64,000 nt of DNA from Camellia lanceoleosa (lineage: Eukaryota; Streptophyta; Magnoliopsida; Ericales; Theaceae). This document shows positions 47,846 to 58,739 of the stretch, one piece after another. Below the pieces are notes generated by a model. The model had not been told where the DNA came from. It saw only the letters and a program-made list of their open reading frames with translations, and did not search any database. The translations under genes and the position numbers were made by a program. Within the stretch, counting starts at the first letter, position 1. Each line of letters starts with the position of its first letter. The stretch spans positions 64,698,009 through 64,762,008 of the forward strand of contig CM045761.1 of the NCBI GenBank assembly GCA_025200525.1. The letters run 5' to 3'.

Positions 47846-50800
47846 GATTGGGGCCTAAGGCCATTTGAAACGAAAATAGGAACAGATTAACTACATGATC
47901 TTCGCATTTATTTATGCATTGTTATGTATTATGTTTAAATTGTGCATTTATGTATCATACTATTCACTGAGCTTGGCTCACCTTATGTTATGTCTGTTTC
48001 TATAGGTAACCAACCAAGTAGCCAGTCCTAAGCCATGACGCTTGTCCTCTTGGGTCAACCTTTCCATGTCCAAGCCTAAGAGAAGCTGCTCTCATTTTCA
48101 TGAAGTTTTGACGAACTTTGGTTTTGCACCCTAGTTGTTGGCCTAAAGTTGACATGTGTGCAACACTTCGTTCTCTAATGTTTTTGATATATGCCCAATT
48201 ATAGGGCTGGGCCTGTATATATGTATGTATATAACTGATGTTACGGTGTATGTTTTAGATTTTACTTGTCTCTTAAAAGTTTACGATCCTGGCATGATAG
48301 TAGTAGCTCAATGGAGTTTGTTTCTATTGTCAAATTTTGATATTTAATGCTTCCGTTCAGGCCCTATATGATATATATATATATATATAACAGGTTAAGT
48401 GTCCGTTACTGAAGTGGTCATGCCCAAACTTCTAGGGGCGAGTTTAGGGCTTGACAGAACATGTACCACTTGAAAAAGTGATCGCATATGAAGATTTACT
48501 CAAATTATTCCAATTCAAGCAATTAGCCTTCATCCACAAGCATTCAAAAAGATATAGCATTTAAGCAATTAGCCTCATGGCAAGCATGCTAGACGTGGCA
48601 ACAACCACATGCGATATGCTAAAACGAGTAAAGGCTCACCTAGTACTCCAAGCCAAAAGAGAAATGAGTTTAAAAAATGCATGATTCCTAACTATGCGAT
48701 ATGACTAATGCAACACATACAAAAATGTAACTAATAGGCTCAGCTACTAATATGGCATATTGAGTCAATTTGATAGCATGCGGCCTCAACACGTATTCAA
48801 AGAACTATTAAACTAATAATGCAAGTTAGAATGATGCACCGAGCCTCGGTGCATGCAATACAAATGAATGCAAACATGAGAAATGCTAAATAAAACATGC
48901 TGTCCCTAAACTAACCATTATAAGAAGTTTAAATAAAAGGGAGAAAGACGTGGGGTTGGAAGACATACATATTATTATAACATTAAGCTCTCACGAAGGA
49001 GAGTTCGAATAAACGAACTAGCTAACTAACTAAAGCTAAGCTAATTAATTAACTATTACAAAATAAAATGAATAAATTAGCTAAGCTACTTAATTAATTA
49101 TTACAACAACATAGGAATTAATTAACTATTCTAGTGAATTAATGATTACAACATCACAACTAGCTAACTACTTTAACTAATTAAATAATTACAATAAAAG
49201 TGCAATTAAAAGAAGTAAGTAAGCTAAACAATTAAGTACTAAGCTAACTACTCCACCACGGGAAGCGAGGGATGTTCATATGCATGCTCGGTTTCCACCC
49301 GAAAAGGCCATTGTTTTGCTTCCGAAGAGCCTTTGTTGCACAGAGAACACATACACTGTTGCCCACTTCTAGAATAACTCTACTTTGCCTAAAAAACACA
49401 CTGCTGAATTTTGCATCAGTGGCCAGCCGGTCGGCTAGTAATGAGGGCTGCCGGCCACCAGTGATAGCCGGCTGGCCATCAAAGGTGGCATGCTGGCCAA
49501 TTGTCGGCCACGATTGCCCAGTTCATCTTGCTACAACAAAGAACAAACAGAGCATGCACAGGGTATTTTCAAGGGTTTGTTTGCATAACTCACCCCTCCT
49601 TTTCACGAACAAATCAAAAGAGTAGTAAACTTGGTCCACAAACCATCAACTCAAACAATTTCATTGCATTATGGCTCATGAACCAAAGTGTGCAATTTCA
49701 ATAAATGCAACAAAATAAGACTCAAACCATCTCCCTTTCATGCATTGATCAAAGGAAGTGGTGACCTTGGACACTTGAACCATTTCATCACTAATGAGTA
49801 TGAAATGCCTCAAGCTTCCATGTGTTTAATTAATGTTCGATTGAACACAACACTTTTTATTATCTTGCATCATTTTTTAGCCCCATTTTAATTACTCCAT
49901 TTTAGATTACCATCCATTCTTCAATTCATTAAGCCCAATGGTGAGTTTAAGTCCTCTAAATGGAAAGAAGGCTCAAACCAAGTGTTGTCTTAGGCATGAA
50001 AGAGATATTATACCATTAGTAATGAACCCCAAGGGGATTAAACCATTAAGCATGATATCTCAATCTCATGCTTTAAACAAACAAGTAGTTTGAACCACTT
50101 TCAAAGAAAAACAAAAGCCAAGAAATGAGGGAGGTTGCAGAGGTGATTAAGAGTGATCACAAGTATGGTAAGCCACAAATAAATGCAATCAACTCAAACA
50201 AGATGGTGCCTAAGGCCTAAAACACCAAACTCATGAGGACAATTACACTACAAGCATGCAAAACAAAGCTCAAATGCAACTATCAACCAAAAATAGTGCT
50301 AAAATAGTCTAAAATAAGTCCTAAAACATGTTGGAATTAAGATAAAAATAACTAGATTAATAAGCTAAAACATGGAACAAACTAGGCTAGTAAGTAAGAC
50401 ACAAGGAGGGGAGGCTAACCCCTCCAAATTTAGACTTCAAAACATGATTTTAGCCATTAAAATAACTCTGAAAAATAGTGTTTAAATGCTCAAAAATAGA
50501 TGGCAAAAGGATGGGAAGCACAAGGGAAAAGGCCTTCAAAACAAGGTGTAAAGAAGGGTGAACCACCCCTCAACTTTTAATAGCCTTAAAACCCAAGCTT
50601 CAACCCAAAAATACAGAGTTTTTATAACCCAAAAATAGTTGGAAAATAGCAAGAATAATAGCAAATAAAACAAAACTACAAGCAAAGCTTTATACCTCTT
50701 GAAGAGAAGACCAATTCTAGGCAACAAATCAAGACAACACACCCTTCAAGAGCTCAAACTAAGCTCAAGAGTATCTCAGCTCAGAGATGAGAAGATTTGG

Positions 50801-50936
50801 TCAAGGGTGTATAGGCAAAGGTTAAGGATTTGTAGGCTAAAGTGTAGGAAATTGGAAGATAGAGAGAATTGTAGAGAGAAAGAGAAAATTTTGCCCTAAA
50901 ATTTTTCTAACCTTCAAACATGAGAGGGAGGCCCTC

Positions 50937-50944
50937 TATATATA
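50937..50944 (-). promoter_or_regulatory. LTR TATA box, element B
   Basis: TATATATA with a following AGAGGG on the minus strand, inside the B LTR at a place comparable to the family A TATA box. Confidence 0.5.
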
Positions 50945-51299
50945 GAAAACATGAATCCTCCTCAAGAACATCCAACCCTACATGTGGGCGCAGAAGCAAG
51001 CATCTGTGTAAACAACTGGCACAACTGTCACAAAATATCTGCAAAAGAAACTAGTGGCCGACAACCAAAAGTGATGGCCGATAGCCTAAAGAGGTGGCCG
51101 AAAGACCACCAGAGGCTGCAAGCTTGAAGAACCAAGGTTTGGTCCAAGAATGAGGCAACAGGTGTGAGAGGTTTGAAAGGCTCAAAGCTATGGCATTCGG
51201 CTGAGGACTTCGAGTATTTGGCAAGCATATAGACTCATCATCGAGTGTGCATGTGATGATGTCCAAGCCGTAATGGCTGTCAAAAATGGGGTGTCTGCA

Positions 51300-52058
51300 G
51301 TATGCACTACTTAATCTCAATTCAGTACCCAATGTCGTTTACAAACTTTGCCAAAATCTCAATGTGAATTTAGAGTCCTTATCTGAAACAATGGACACAG
51401 GCACTCCATGCAATCTAACAATCTCATTAATGTAAATTGTAGCCAACTTATTCACATTATAAATTGTTTTAACAAGTAAGAAGTGAGCAGATTTAGTCAA
51501 ACGATCAACAATAACCCAAATTGAATCCATACCTCTATTGGAGTGAGGTAGTCCAACAATAAAATCCATAGTGATGTGCTCTCATTTCTACTCCAGTATT
51601 GGCAGTGGTTGAAGCAATCCGGTGGGTCGTTAATGTTCGACTTTGACTTGTTGGTAGTGTAAACACTTAGACACAAAATTTGCAATTTCCTTTTTCATTC
51701 CTGGCCACCATAAATTGAGCTTCAAATCTTGGGACATTTTTGTATTTCTCGGATAAATAAAAAGTTTTGAATTGTGGGCTTCATACAAAACTCGCTTCTT
51801 TAACTCGACATCATTTGGTACGCAAAATCTATCTTGAAATTTCAACACACCATGTTCAAAAACAAAATCTGGCCTTGGTTTGGATTCCCATTCATCAATA
51901 ATCTTCTTCAAAAATTCATCTTCTTGCTGTTTTTCTTTAATTTATTCGACAATTGCCAATTGAGCAGAAATAGCAGCCAATGTCTCGTCTTGCTCTCGCA
52001 AAACAATTTCAACTTCAAATTTCTCAAGGTCATGTAGTAATTCTCTTTGCCCAGTAAG
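51300..52058 (-). pseudogene. pol (INT): integrase (partial), element C
   Basis: The zinc-binding region (51630-51911) includes HNSKLFIYPRNTKM and a CLHYQQVK end where the second Cys is lost. The core [19 protein letters not shown] (first Asp) leads to [19 protein letters not shown] (second Asp) at 51339-51569. It breaks off within the SAYHPQTDG-type motif at 51300, before the catalytic Glu. Confidence 0.83.
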
Positions 52059-52661
52059 TTAGCAAGCCAAATTCCCAATTGATTTCCGGCTAAGTGCATT
52101 AGCAATAGTGTTAGCTTTCCTCGGATGGTACAAGATTTGTAAGTCATAATCCTTTATCAATTCTAGCCATCTCCGTTGTCTCATGTTCAACTCTTTTTGG
52201 GTAAAGAAATACTTTAAGCTCTTGTGGTCTGTATAAACCTCACATGTTTCCCCATACAAGTAGTGGCGCCAAATCTTCAATGCAAATACTACTACGGCAA
52301 GCTCCAAATCATGAGTTGGATAATTCTTTTCATGTGGCCTCAGTTGTCGGGAAGCATATGCTATCACCTTACCATTCTGCATCAATACACACCCTAAGCC
52401 CTTATAAGAAGTATCACTAAAAATAGTAAATCCATCCGCACCTGAGGGTAAGGTAAGAATTGGTGCAGTCACAAGTCGAGTCTTCAATTCTTGAAAGGAT
52501 GATTCTCGCTGATTGATCCAATCAAACGGTACCCCTTTCTGAGTCAACTGAGTCAAAGGCAAAGCAAGTATGGAGAAGTCTTTCATGAATCTTCGGTAGT
52601 ATCCGGCCAAACCCAAGAAACTTCGGACTTCGGTATTATTAGTCGGTCTAGGCCAATTCAC
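52059..52661 (-). pseudogene. pol (RNH): RNase H with RT connection, element C
   Basis: A 200-codon open frame starts [20 protein letters not shown] (RT thumb/connection). It continues with [16 protein letters not shown] (D), [20 protein letters not shown] (E) and [10 protein letters not shown] (D). The final catalytic Asp of the usual ADALSR motif reads ANALSRK, so the enzyme is predicted inactive. Confidence 0.85.
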
Positions 52662-53485
52662 AATTGCTTCGATTTTCTATGGGTCAATTGAAATGCCGTC
52701 TTTACTAATCACATGTCTCAAAAACATAACACTATCAAGCCAGAATTCACATTTTGTCAGTTTTTCGTATAATTTCTTATCTCTCAAGGTTTGCAAAACA
52801 ATTCATAAATAATGTTCATGTTCCTCTTTTCTTTTAGAATAAATCAAAATGTCATCTATAAAAACAACCACAAATTCATTGAGGAATGACTTGAAAATTC
52901 TGTTCATCAGATCCATAAATGTAGCAGACGTATTAGTAACTCTAAAAGGCATAACAAGAAATTCATAATGTCCGTACTTGTTTGGAAAGCAGTCTTTTCT
53001 ACGTCTTCAGCTTTGACTTTCAATTGGTGGTATTTCGATCTAAGATCAATTTTGGAAAAGACTTGAACACCTTGTAATTGGTCAAATAAATCATCAATGC
53101 GAAGCAATGGGTATTTGTTTTTCACTGTCACCTTGTTCATCTCACGGTAGTCTATGTAAAGTCTCAATAAACCATCCTTCTTTTTCGCAAATAAGACTGG
53201 AGCGCTCCACGGTGATGTACTAGGCCTGATAAACTTTTTATCCAACAACTCCTGCAACTAGATTTTCAATTCCTTCAATTCAGTAGGTGCCATTCGGTAC
53301 GGAGCTTTGGAAATTGGCTGTGTACCCGATATCACCTTAATAGTGAACTCAATCTCCCTATAAATCAAATCCCCTGGCAAATCATCTAGAAAAACATCTA
53401 GGAATTCTCTGACTATAGGAATACTGTCCACATTGGCTTTGTTATTAATAGGCATAGTCAATGCACAGCATAATACCCTTTGCAC
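52662..53485 (-). pseudogene. pol (RT): reverse transcriptase, element C
   Basis: Motifs are [54 protein letters not shown] and a catalytic [10 protein letters not shown] (about 52845-52870). A TAG near 53258 and a frameshift around 52980 split the frame. The F-I-D-D motif and spacing are chromovirus-like. Confidence 0.83.
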
Positions 53486-53791
53486 CCCTTTTTAAGCAAT
53501 TTGCATGTTTTCATAGATGAAATCAAGTATGGGGGAGGTACAACACCAACTCCGTTAAATATAAATTCAGGCAATCCAAGTGGGCGAAAAATGACTTGTT
53601 TTGGAGGCATGATATTTTGTTAACTAGTCCATCCCCAAAATTACATCAAAATGATCAAGATTCAGAGACAACAAATCAATATATAAAATCACATCCCCAA
53701 TAACAATCTCACATGCAGGATACACATAAGCACAAGTCATGGACCCTCCGATAGGTGAAGACACAGCTAATAAATAATTCATGGGTTCCAG
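53486..53791 (-). pseudogene. pol: protease-RT linker, element C
   Basis: This is the continuation of the pol frame between protease and RT, with stops. Fragments such as LDFDVILGMDWL-type sequence are only faintly recognisable, and no intact motif is claimed. Confidence 0.4.
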
Positions 53792-54067
53792 TTATCTACA
53801 TAATTTTCTCAAAAAGGCATGCGACACAAATGAATGCGTAGATCCTGAGTTAATCAAAATATAAGCATTTTGAGCACAAACAGGGAGTACACCTAACACC
53901 ACTATCTTCGCCTTCTGTACATCCCCTAGTACAAGTGCAAACACCTGGCCTTGCCTCAAAGTTTCTCTCCCAGCAGCTTTAGGATTGGGTTTTGGCGTAG
54001 CAGTTGATGCTGCAGCACTTGCTACGGGTCTAGTAAGATTTTGAGATGCGAGAGGACAGTCTTTCAC
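53792..54067 (-). pseudogene. pol (PR): aspartic protease, element C
   Basis: The active-site block reads AYILINSGSTHSFVSHAF, whereas the family has DSGSTHSFIS, so the catalytic Asp is replaced by Asn. The upstream segment MKDCPLAS is the tail of the gag zinc-finger region. Confidence 0.8.
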
Positions 54068-54070
54068 TAT

Positions 54071-54979
54071 TTAGCCCACCTTGCTGCACTTATAACATGC
54101 CCCAGAGATTTTATAACAAACCCCTTTGTGTCTTTTGCCACATTCTGGACAAGGCGGTATGGAATTGTTCCCTTGGCTGGAACTGCTCGTTGACCTCGTA
54201 TTCTGTTTCTTGTTTTGTGAGTTGTTCTGGCCTTTCTTAAAATTAAACCCTTGTCTTTTACCCCTCCAATCAGTTACTGGTGTTTTAGCTTGCTTCAACG
54301 CTATAATATTTGCCTCAGCCATGATAGCTCGGTCAAGAATATCCACATATTTGATTAATTTGAGAACATTGATCCGGTCAAGTATTTCTACATCGAGTCC
54401 ACCTTCAAATTTCCTAGCCTTTTTATAGTCAGTGTCTACCATGTGTGGTGCATATCGAGCAAGTTCGGTGTACTTAGCTTCATATTTGGCTATTGTCATG
54501 GTGTCCTGCTTCAGTTGTTCAAATTTAGAAACTTTTTGATCCCGGACACATTGAGGAAAATACTTATCATAAAAAGCCTCTTTGATTTGAGCCCAAGTCA
54601 TAGCATTATTTGCATTATAAATAAGCATCCACCATCGTCTTACCTCTTCTTGTAAGGTAAAGGTAGCCAATAGCACTTTATGTGTCTCTGAACATGGAAA
54701 TGCTTCAAATAATTTTTCGGTTTCTAAGATCCACGTTTCAACTTTCAAAAGTTCAAGGCCGCCCTGGAATGTTGGCGACTTCATTTTGTTGAACTTTTGT
54801 GTTAAGGCTATCACATCATCGTTGTTTGGTTCAACTCGCACTGGCAGCGAAGAAGGAAGTAGAAGCTGTTGATTCTGTTGTTGCCTTAAAGCTTCAGTCA
54901 ATAATTCAACCATCCTTTCCAATCTTGCCATTCTTGCTTTTGATGATTCATGTTCATCTACATTTCTTGCATTCTCCAA
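54071..54979 (-). pseudogene. gag: gag, element C (302 codons)
   Basis: The frame starts at 54979. A retrotransposon-gag core is clear (RRWWMLIYNANNAMTWAQIKE, YFPQCVRDQKVSKFEQLKQ). It is followed by a Ser/Gln-rich spacer and a zinc finger starting CPECGKRHKGVC and CYKCSKVG. A TAA at 54071 ends it just before the position of the finger His. The order and finger type match Tekay/Del Gag proteins. Confidence 0.85.
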
Positions 54980-55145
54980 TGCACTATATAAAACATGGTA
55001 ATAATAAACATAGAAAAGATGGTTTACTTATTCATGTTAGCACATATACACATAACATGTCCACACACACTCACACATGCACATGTCATGCCCTATTCCT
55101 CTTTCTAGGATATCCTATAGCTCATTTGAATGCGTGTGTGATCTA
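54980..55145 (-). other. leader of element C
   Basis: This is noncoding between gag start and PBS, with a CA-rich stretch (ACACACTCACACATGC) at about 55060-55085. Confidence 0.55.
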
Positions 55146-55165
55146 ATACTCGTGCTTTGATACCA
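55146..55165 (-). other. primer binding site of element C (initiator-Met type)
   Basis: The minus strand reads TGGTATCAAAGCACGAG, three bases after the LTR end (GTGACA|CAG). This matches the usual TGGTATCAGAGC site for initiator tRNA-Met with one change. Confidence 0.8.
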
Positions 55166-55168
55166 CTG

Positions 55169-57588
55169 TGTCACGATCCAAACCCGTCCTTATAGGTTTA
55201 ACGTCGTAACTGTCTAGTAATTCATGATTATCAAAGGCCTATTTAACAATAGTGATGATAATATAATATAAAAGGGCTGGTGGAAGCCAATCAATAATAA
55301 CATACATTGTCCAATGAGCTGTGAGGACCTAAATGGAAATAAACTTTCATATACAAAGTTATATTCACAAACACTTGTATCCATAAAACACATATATACA
55401 AGACAAAACACAAGTTAAGGAATTAAATCCCATTATCAAAAACAATATTAACAAAAATCATAGAACATTCTTTTCACTTAGTAATATCAAAAGGGTGAAT
55501 TTGAGCCACCCAAAAAGCCTTGACACATTCTGGTTCAAAACCTTGCGATGAGGCACAATGGCTGGCTTGACAAAACAAGTGTTCGGATTGTCGCCACTAG
55601 CTTTGATCTGGTGCTCGATCACCTACATATATACAATAAACAATGTGCTAGATCCCAGTGAATAAAAGTTGTGTAAAGAGGTTAAGAATGATGTCCTTAC
55701 AGTATTTGAAACAATCGATTATCAATAGAACATTTTCAATCAATATCTTTTTGTCAATCAATAGTTCAATCATTCAATTCAATCAATCATATTCGTATAG
55801 GTCATACGTGGTACATCTAATAGTAGCAATACAATAGGTCTTAAAGGCCGAACAATCAATTGATGGCCATCAAACAATAGACAATAGTTCCAAGAATTAG
55901 AATTGAAAAAGATCTCTGTAACAATAACGATATCAATAATAAGAACAATAGCAATATGCTATGGATTCCACGATACAGTTCAAAAAGAGGATCATCATTC
56001 AATCAATAAGAGTAGCAGTTCAAAAACAATATAATTTATCATTCAGAAAATAAATACAATTGAAGGTATCCTTACAACAGTGTTACTCAAAGTGGGCTTC
56101 TCGAGACACGTACTAATGATTCGGCGTCCAACCTAAACAAATAAAGTCAAGCATATAACACAATTACAATCGCATTCTTTCAATACTACTCAATTCAATT
56201 TTTCAATCTCTATTTGTTGCTCTTGATTGGTTCTCATTCTATTCTTTATTTTATTTCGTGCGTTTAAAATGCACATTAATGTAATGCATATGGAAAAACA
56301 TTTTAAAACGATGCAAACGGAGGCCCGAAAGGTAGAAAAGAGGAGCAGAAACACAACCGGGTTTGCCCAAAAGGGCCGCACGTGCAGTGACCATCATCGC
56401 ACCTACTCTCGCAGGTGTAATTTAAGCAGAATACTCAATCACCATTGCCCTGTTTTCCACACGTGCGGGGGCTCCAGGCCGCACGTGCGGTAATGCTACA
56501 AAACCAGTCCAAAAACTGCTTTGTTATGGCAGTGCACTCTTTTGCAAAATCAAGCACATTTTCATGCAATTCACTCCCAAAAACTCATATAACCATGCTT
56601 GATGTTGAGCCTTGATCATGAAACACAAATCAAAACTTGTAAACAATGCCCAAATTGCCAATTTGAAGGTTCAAGACTCCAAATAAAATATAAACACATA
56701 AACCAAGCATTTCAAAGCTCCAAGGTTAAAATTGATGATAAAAATCCTTTCAAAACCTTTAGACTTATGAAGATTATGCAAGAAATATGCATATGAATAA
56801 GAGTGTCTTGAATTCAAGCCGTGCGTGTTGCTAATTCTAGTTAATCTCCACAAATCCTTCTTTATGTGATCATATGAATTCCTAACATCAATTTACACTC
56901 CTAGTCTCATAATTGCTCATGATCTTTAATTAAAACAACTCAAAGTCTAAATGATTATGAGGGAAGCATTTCAATTTCATGAAATTTGGTGGAAATTTCT
57001 TACCTTAATTGGTTAATTGGTGAAGATTTCAAGTTTCCTTACACTTTCTCTTCTTCCTAACTTCTTTCTCCTGTTGAGCTCCCTCACCAAGTCTTTCCCT
57101 CTCTCTCTCTCTATGTGTAATGTATAGCCAGCTCCACTAGTTCTCAATTGATGAGTAGGATGAGCTCTCAATTGATGAGTGGGATTTGTTTTTGTTTTGT
57201 TTTTTCTAAAATTCTTTTATTCTTTTTCTTCAAGGTTAACTTAGGCTAATAATAAATCACATTAATGCAAATCAAATTCACTCAATTTAAGTAATCCTCA
57301 TCATAAAATGATCTCAATTAAACTAAACTTAAATAAATTAAGGTGAATGAGGCTCTAATTTCTATCCAATTTCTTAATTCTAACTTGTTCAATATTAACG
57401 AATCAGACAAATTTAATTTTCACTCTAACCTATCTGTCTACAATAACACAATAACAAGACAATACAAATCAATACAATACATATAGCGCATGGCACATAA
57501 GTCACAATTAACACATAATCTCATGATTAACACTAATCACATACTTAACTTTATTAATTTACTTAATTAAGGGAGCAACTGTCACAGT
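55169..57588 (-). repeat. 5' LTR of element C (2420 bp)
   Basis: On the plus strand it starts TGTCACGATCCAAACCC and ends GAGCAACTGTCACA, so the minus strand is TGTGACAGTTGC...GGATCGTGACA. It is related to solo LTR N1. CACGTG-centred GC-rich words cluster at 56375-56490. A CT-rich microsatellite lies at about 57092-57114. The outer flank is GTAAT. Confidence 0.82.
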
Positions 57589-58012
57589 AATGCTATGATA
57601 CACATATGCAAGTTATGACATTTGTAAATTTGATCATCATAGATGTTATAATTTAATTTTTATAGAAGTCATAATTATAAAAAATAAAAAAAATAAAAAA
57701 AATTGTAACCAAACACCACGTAGGTATTATAAATTTTTTTTGAATCATAATCAAAACAATGGTATAATCAAAATCATAATGTGTCGTAACTAACATCACA
57801 ATAGGTTATAACCAAACATCACTCATGTAGTAACTAAAGGTGCATACAGTACACATCTCAAAGAATTTCTCTAAAAAAATATATAAATATGTATGGAAAT
57901 ATATAAACAGTGTATTGTGATTTTAAATTTTTAGATAAATTACAAATACACCCCATGAGATTTGCTTAAAATATGAATTGTTTCCTGTGGTTTCGAAAAT
58001 TACAAACACCTC
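57589..58012. other. AT-rich noncoding stretch between elements C and D
   Basis: It is very A/T-rich with A/T runs at 57675-57700. It contains repeated words such as AACCAAACA(C/T)CAC and, before 58012, two AAATTACAAA(T/C)AC words, as seen in dispersed plant repeats. It is possibly a MITE remnant, but I could not define terminal inverted repeats. It is the only part of the window outside recognisable LTR elements. The last five bases, ACCTC, would be half of the target site of element D. Confidence 0.4.
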
Positions 58013-58414
58013 TGTAGAGAAGTGGTTTAGAAATACTCTTCAGATCCTGGGAGACGCTAGTGATCCTCAGCTAGTCACCTGAAAAGATACAAACACTCCG
58101 GTCGGGGGTGCCGGAATTAGCACTCCGACGGACAAGTCAGTTCAGACACTCAAGATAGCTTCTTTACTAAGTTAAGTGAAGTGATTCTTACATACCTTTC
58201 TAAATCTGTGGTCCTTGTATTTATACTTACTTTCTGTCCTCGGGGCCTGGGCCTACTTTTATCCCATTCCCCTTTTATTTATTCAGAGCTACTGACCTCC
58301 GGCTATTCGGCCTTCCTAACGTATTCGACATCCTAGTCACACAATATGGAGCCGAATAATATCTGATTTCTGGGGTACACACCTTCCGACTCCTCTATTT
58401 ATTCGGCTCCCACA
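58013..58414 (-). repeat. 3' LTR of element D (402 bp)
   Basis: On the plus strand it starts TGTAGAGAAGTGG and ends GGCTCCCACA, so the minus strand starts TGTGGGAGCCG. The PPT on the minus strand is CTTGGGGGGCAAT immediately before it. A TATAAATA box lies at 58218-58225. It is short compared with the family A LTR. The second LTR is not in the window, so the ends rest on TG/CA and the PPT only. Confidence 0.7.
58218..58225 (-). promoter_or_regulatory. LTR TATA box, element D
   Basis: TATAAATA on the minus strand about 190 bp from the U3 end of the LTR. It supports minus orientation. Confidence 0.5.
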
Positions 58415-58427
58415 ATTGCCCCCCAAG
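58415..58427 (-). other. polypurine tract of element D
   Basis: The minus strand reads CTTGGGGGGCAAT directly before TGTGGGAGCC. No other G-run of this kind lies nearby. Confidence 0.65.
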
Positions 58428-58739
58428 CACTTCACCAACGACAGTTGGCTGGAGTGCTTGGTTCTGAATTTAAAAAATTCAGAGCCAAAATTCGGTGGTT
58501 GGCCTCATCCTCATGCGGATATCTAAGCGCACCCCTTTCAGTTGTCATGTCGACTTCTCGCCCCCTCGTACGTGTCTATTTATTGCGATTTAAAATTTTG
58601 ATGTCCTTTCAAGTATGTATTTTATGACGCTCGTCGCTGGATTGCCTTTTCAATCGTCCTTGCAACTCTCTTTTCCGATATCCTCTTCGTCCTTTGTAAG
58701 TTCTCTCATTCCTTGGCATATTCTTATAAGTTGTAGGGT

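Larger units (their letters stand above)
44578..48456 (+). mobile_element. solo LTR N2 (3879 bp) with near-perfect target duplication
   Basis: It begins TGTAATGACCCC and ends GGGCTTGACA, the terminal pattern of Tekay/Del-like LTRs, in plus orientation. It is flanked by GAACG (44573-44577) and GAACA (48457-48461), a 5-bp duplication with one change. Removing it restores the family A-like LTR sequence on both sides. There is no internal domain. CACGTG words lie at 44931 and 44951. Two tandem repeat arrays occupy its 3' half. Confidence 0.85.
37631..51299 (-). mobile_element. Tat-type element B, 3' truncated
   Basis: In minus order it has a 5' LTR (51299-44058, interrupted by solo LTR N2), a PBS-like site (44033-44052), gag, protease, linker, and RT up to about 37631. 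RNase H, integrase and the 3' LTR are missing at the junction with array A. Motifs follow family A domain for domain but with many substitutions. Where A2 and A3 share a frameshift before the RT, B is intact (ALKIKEEVT). Confidence 0.83.
44058..51299 (-). repeat. 5' LTR of element B (about 3358 bp, split by solo LTR N2)
   Basis: On the plus strand it starts TGTAGCCTGACT at 44058 and ends GGGGTGTCTGCA at 51299, so the minus strand begins TGCAGACACCCC. Parts 44058-44577 and 48457-51299 match family A LTR segments, for example the block around CATTCAAA and the A/T-rich stretch before it. A GC-rich module with CCGGCTGGCC words lies at 49425-49520. A TATA box lies at 50937-50944. The outer flank GTATG (51300-51304) would be one half of the target duplication. 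Confidence 0.82.
51300..57588 (-). mobile_element. Tekay/Del-like chromovirus element C, 3' part missing
   Basis: In minus order it has a 5' LTR (57588-55169), an initiator-Met-type PBS, gag with CCHC finger, protease, RT with FIDD, RNase H and integrase up to the second catalytic Asp. The 3' end of integrase, any chromodomain and the 3' LTR are absent because the LTR of element B starts there. All coding domains carry stops or catalytic changes. Confidence 0.85.

Noticed and set aside
58697..58737. Possible 5' UTR intron (GTAAGT ... TTGTAG) before the D antisense gene
   Set aside because: About 40 bp is too short for a plant intron. Left unannotated.
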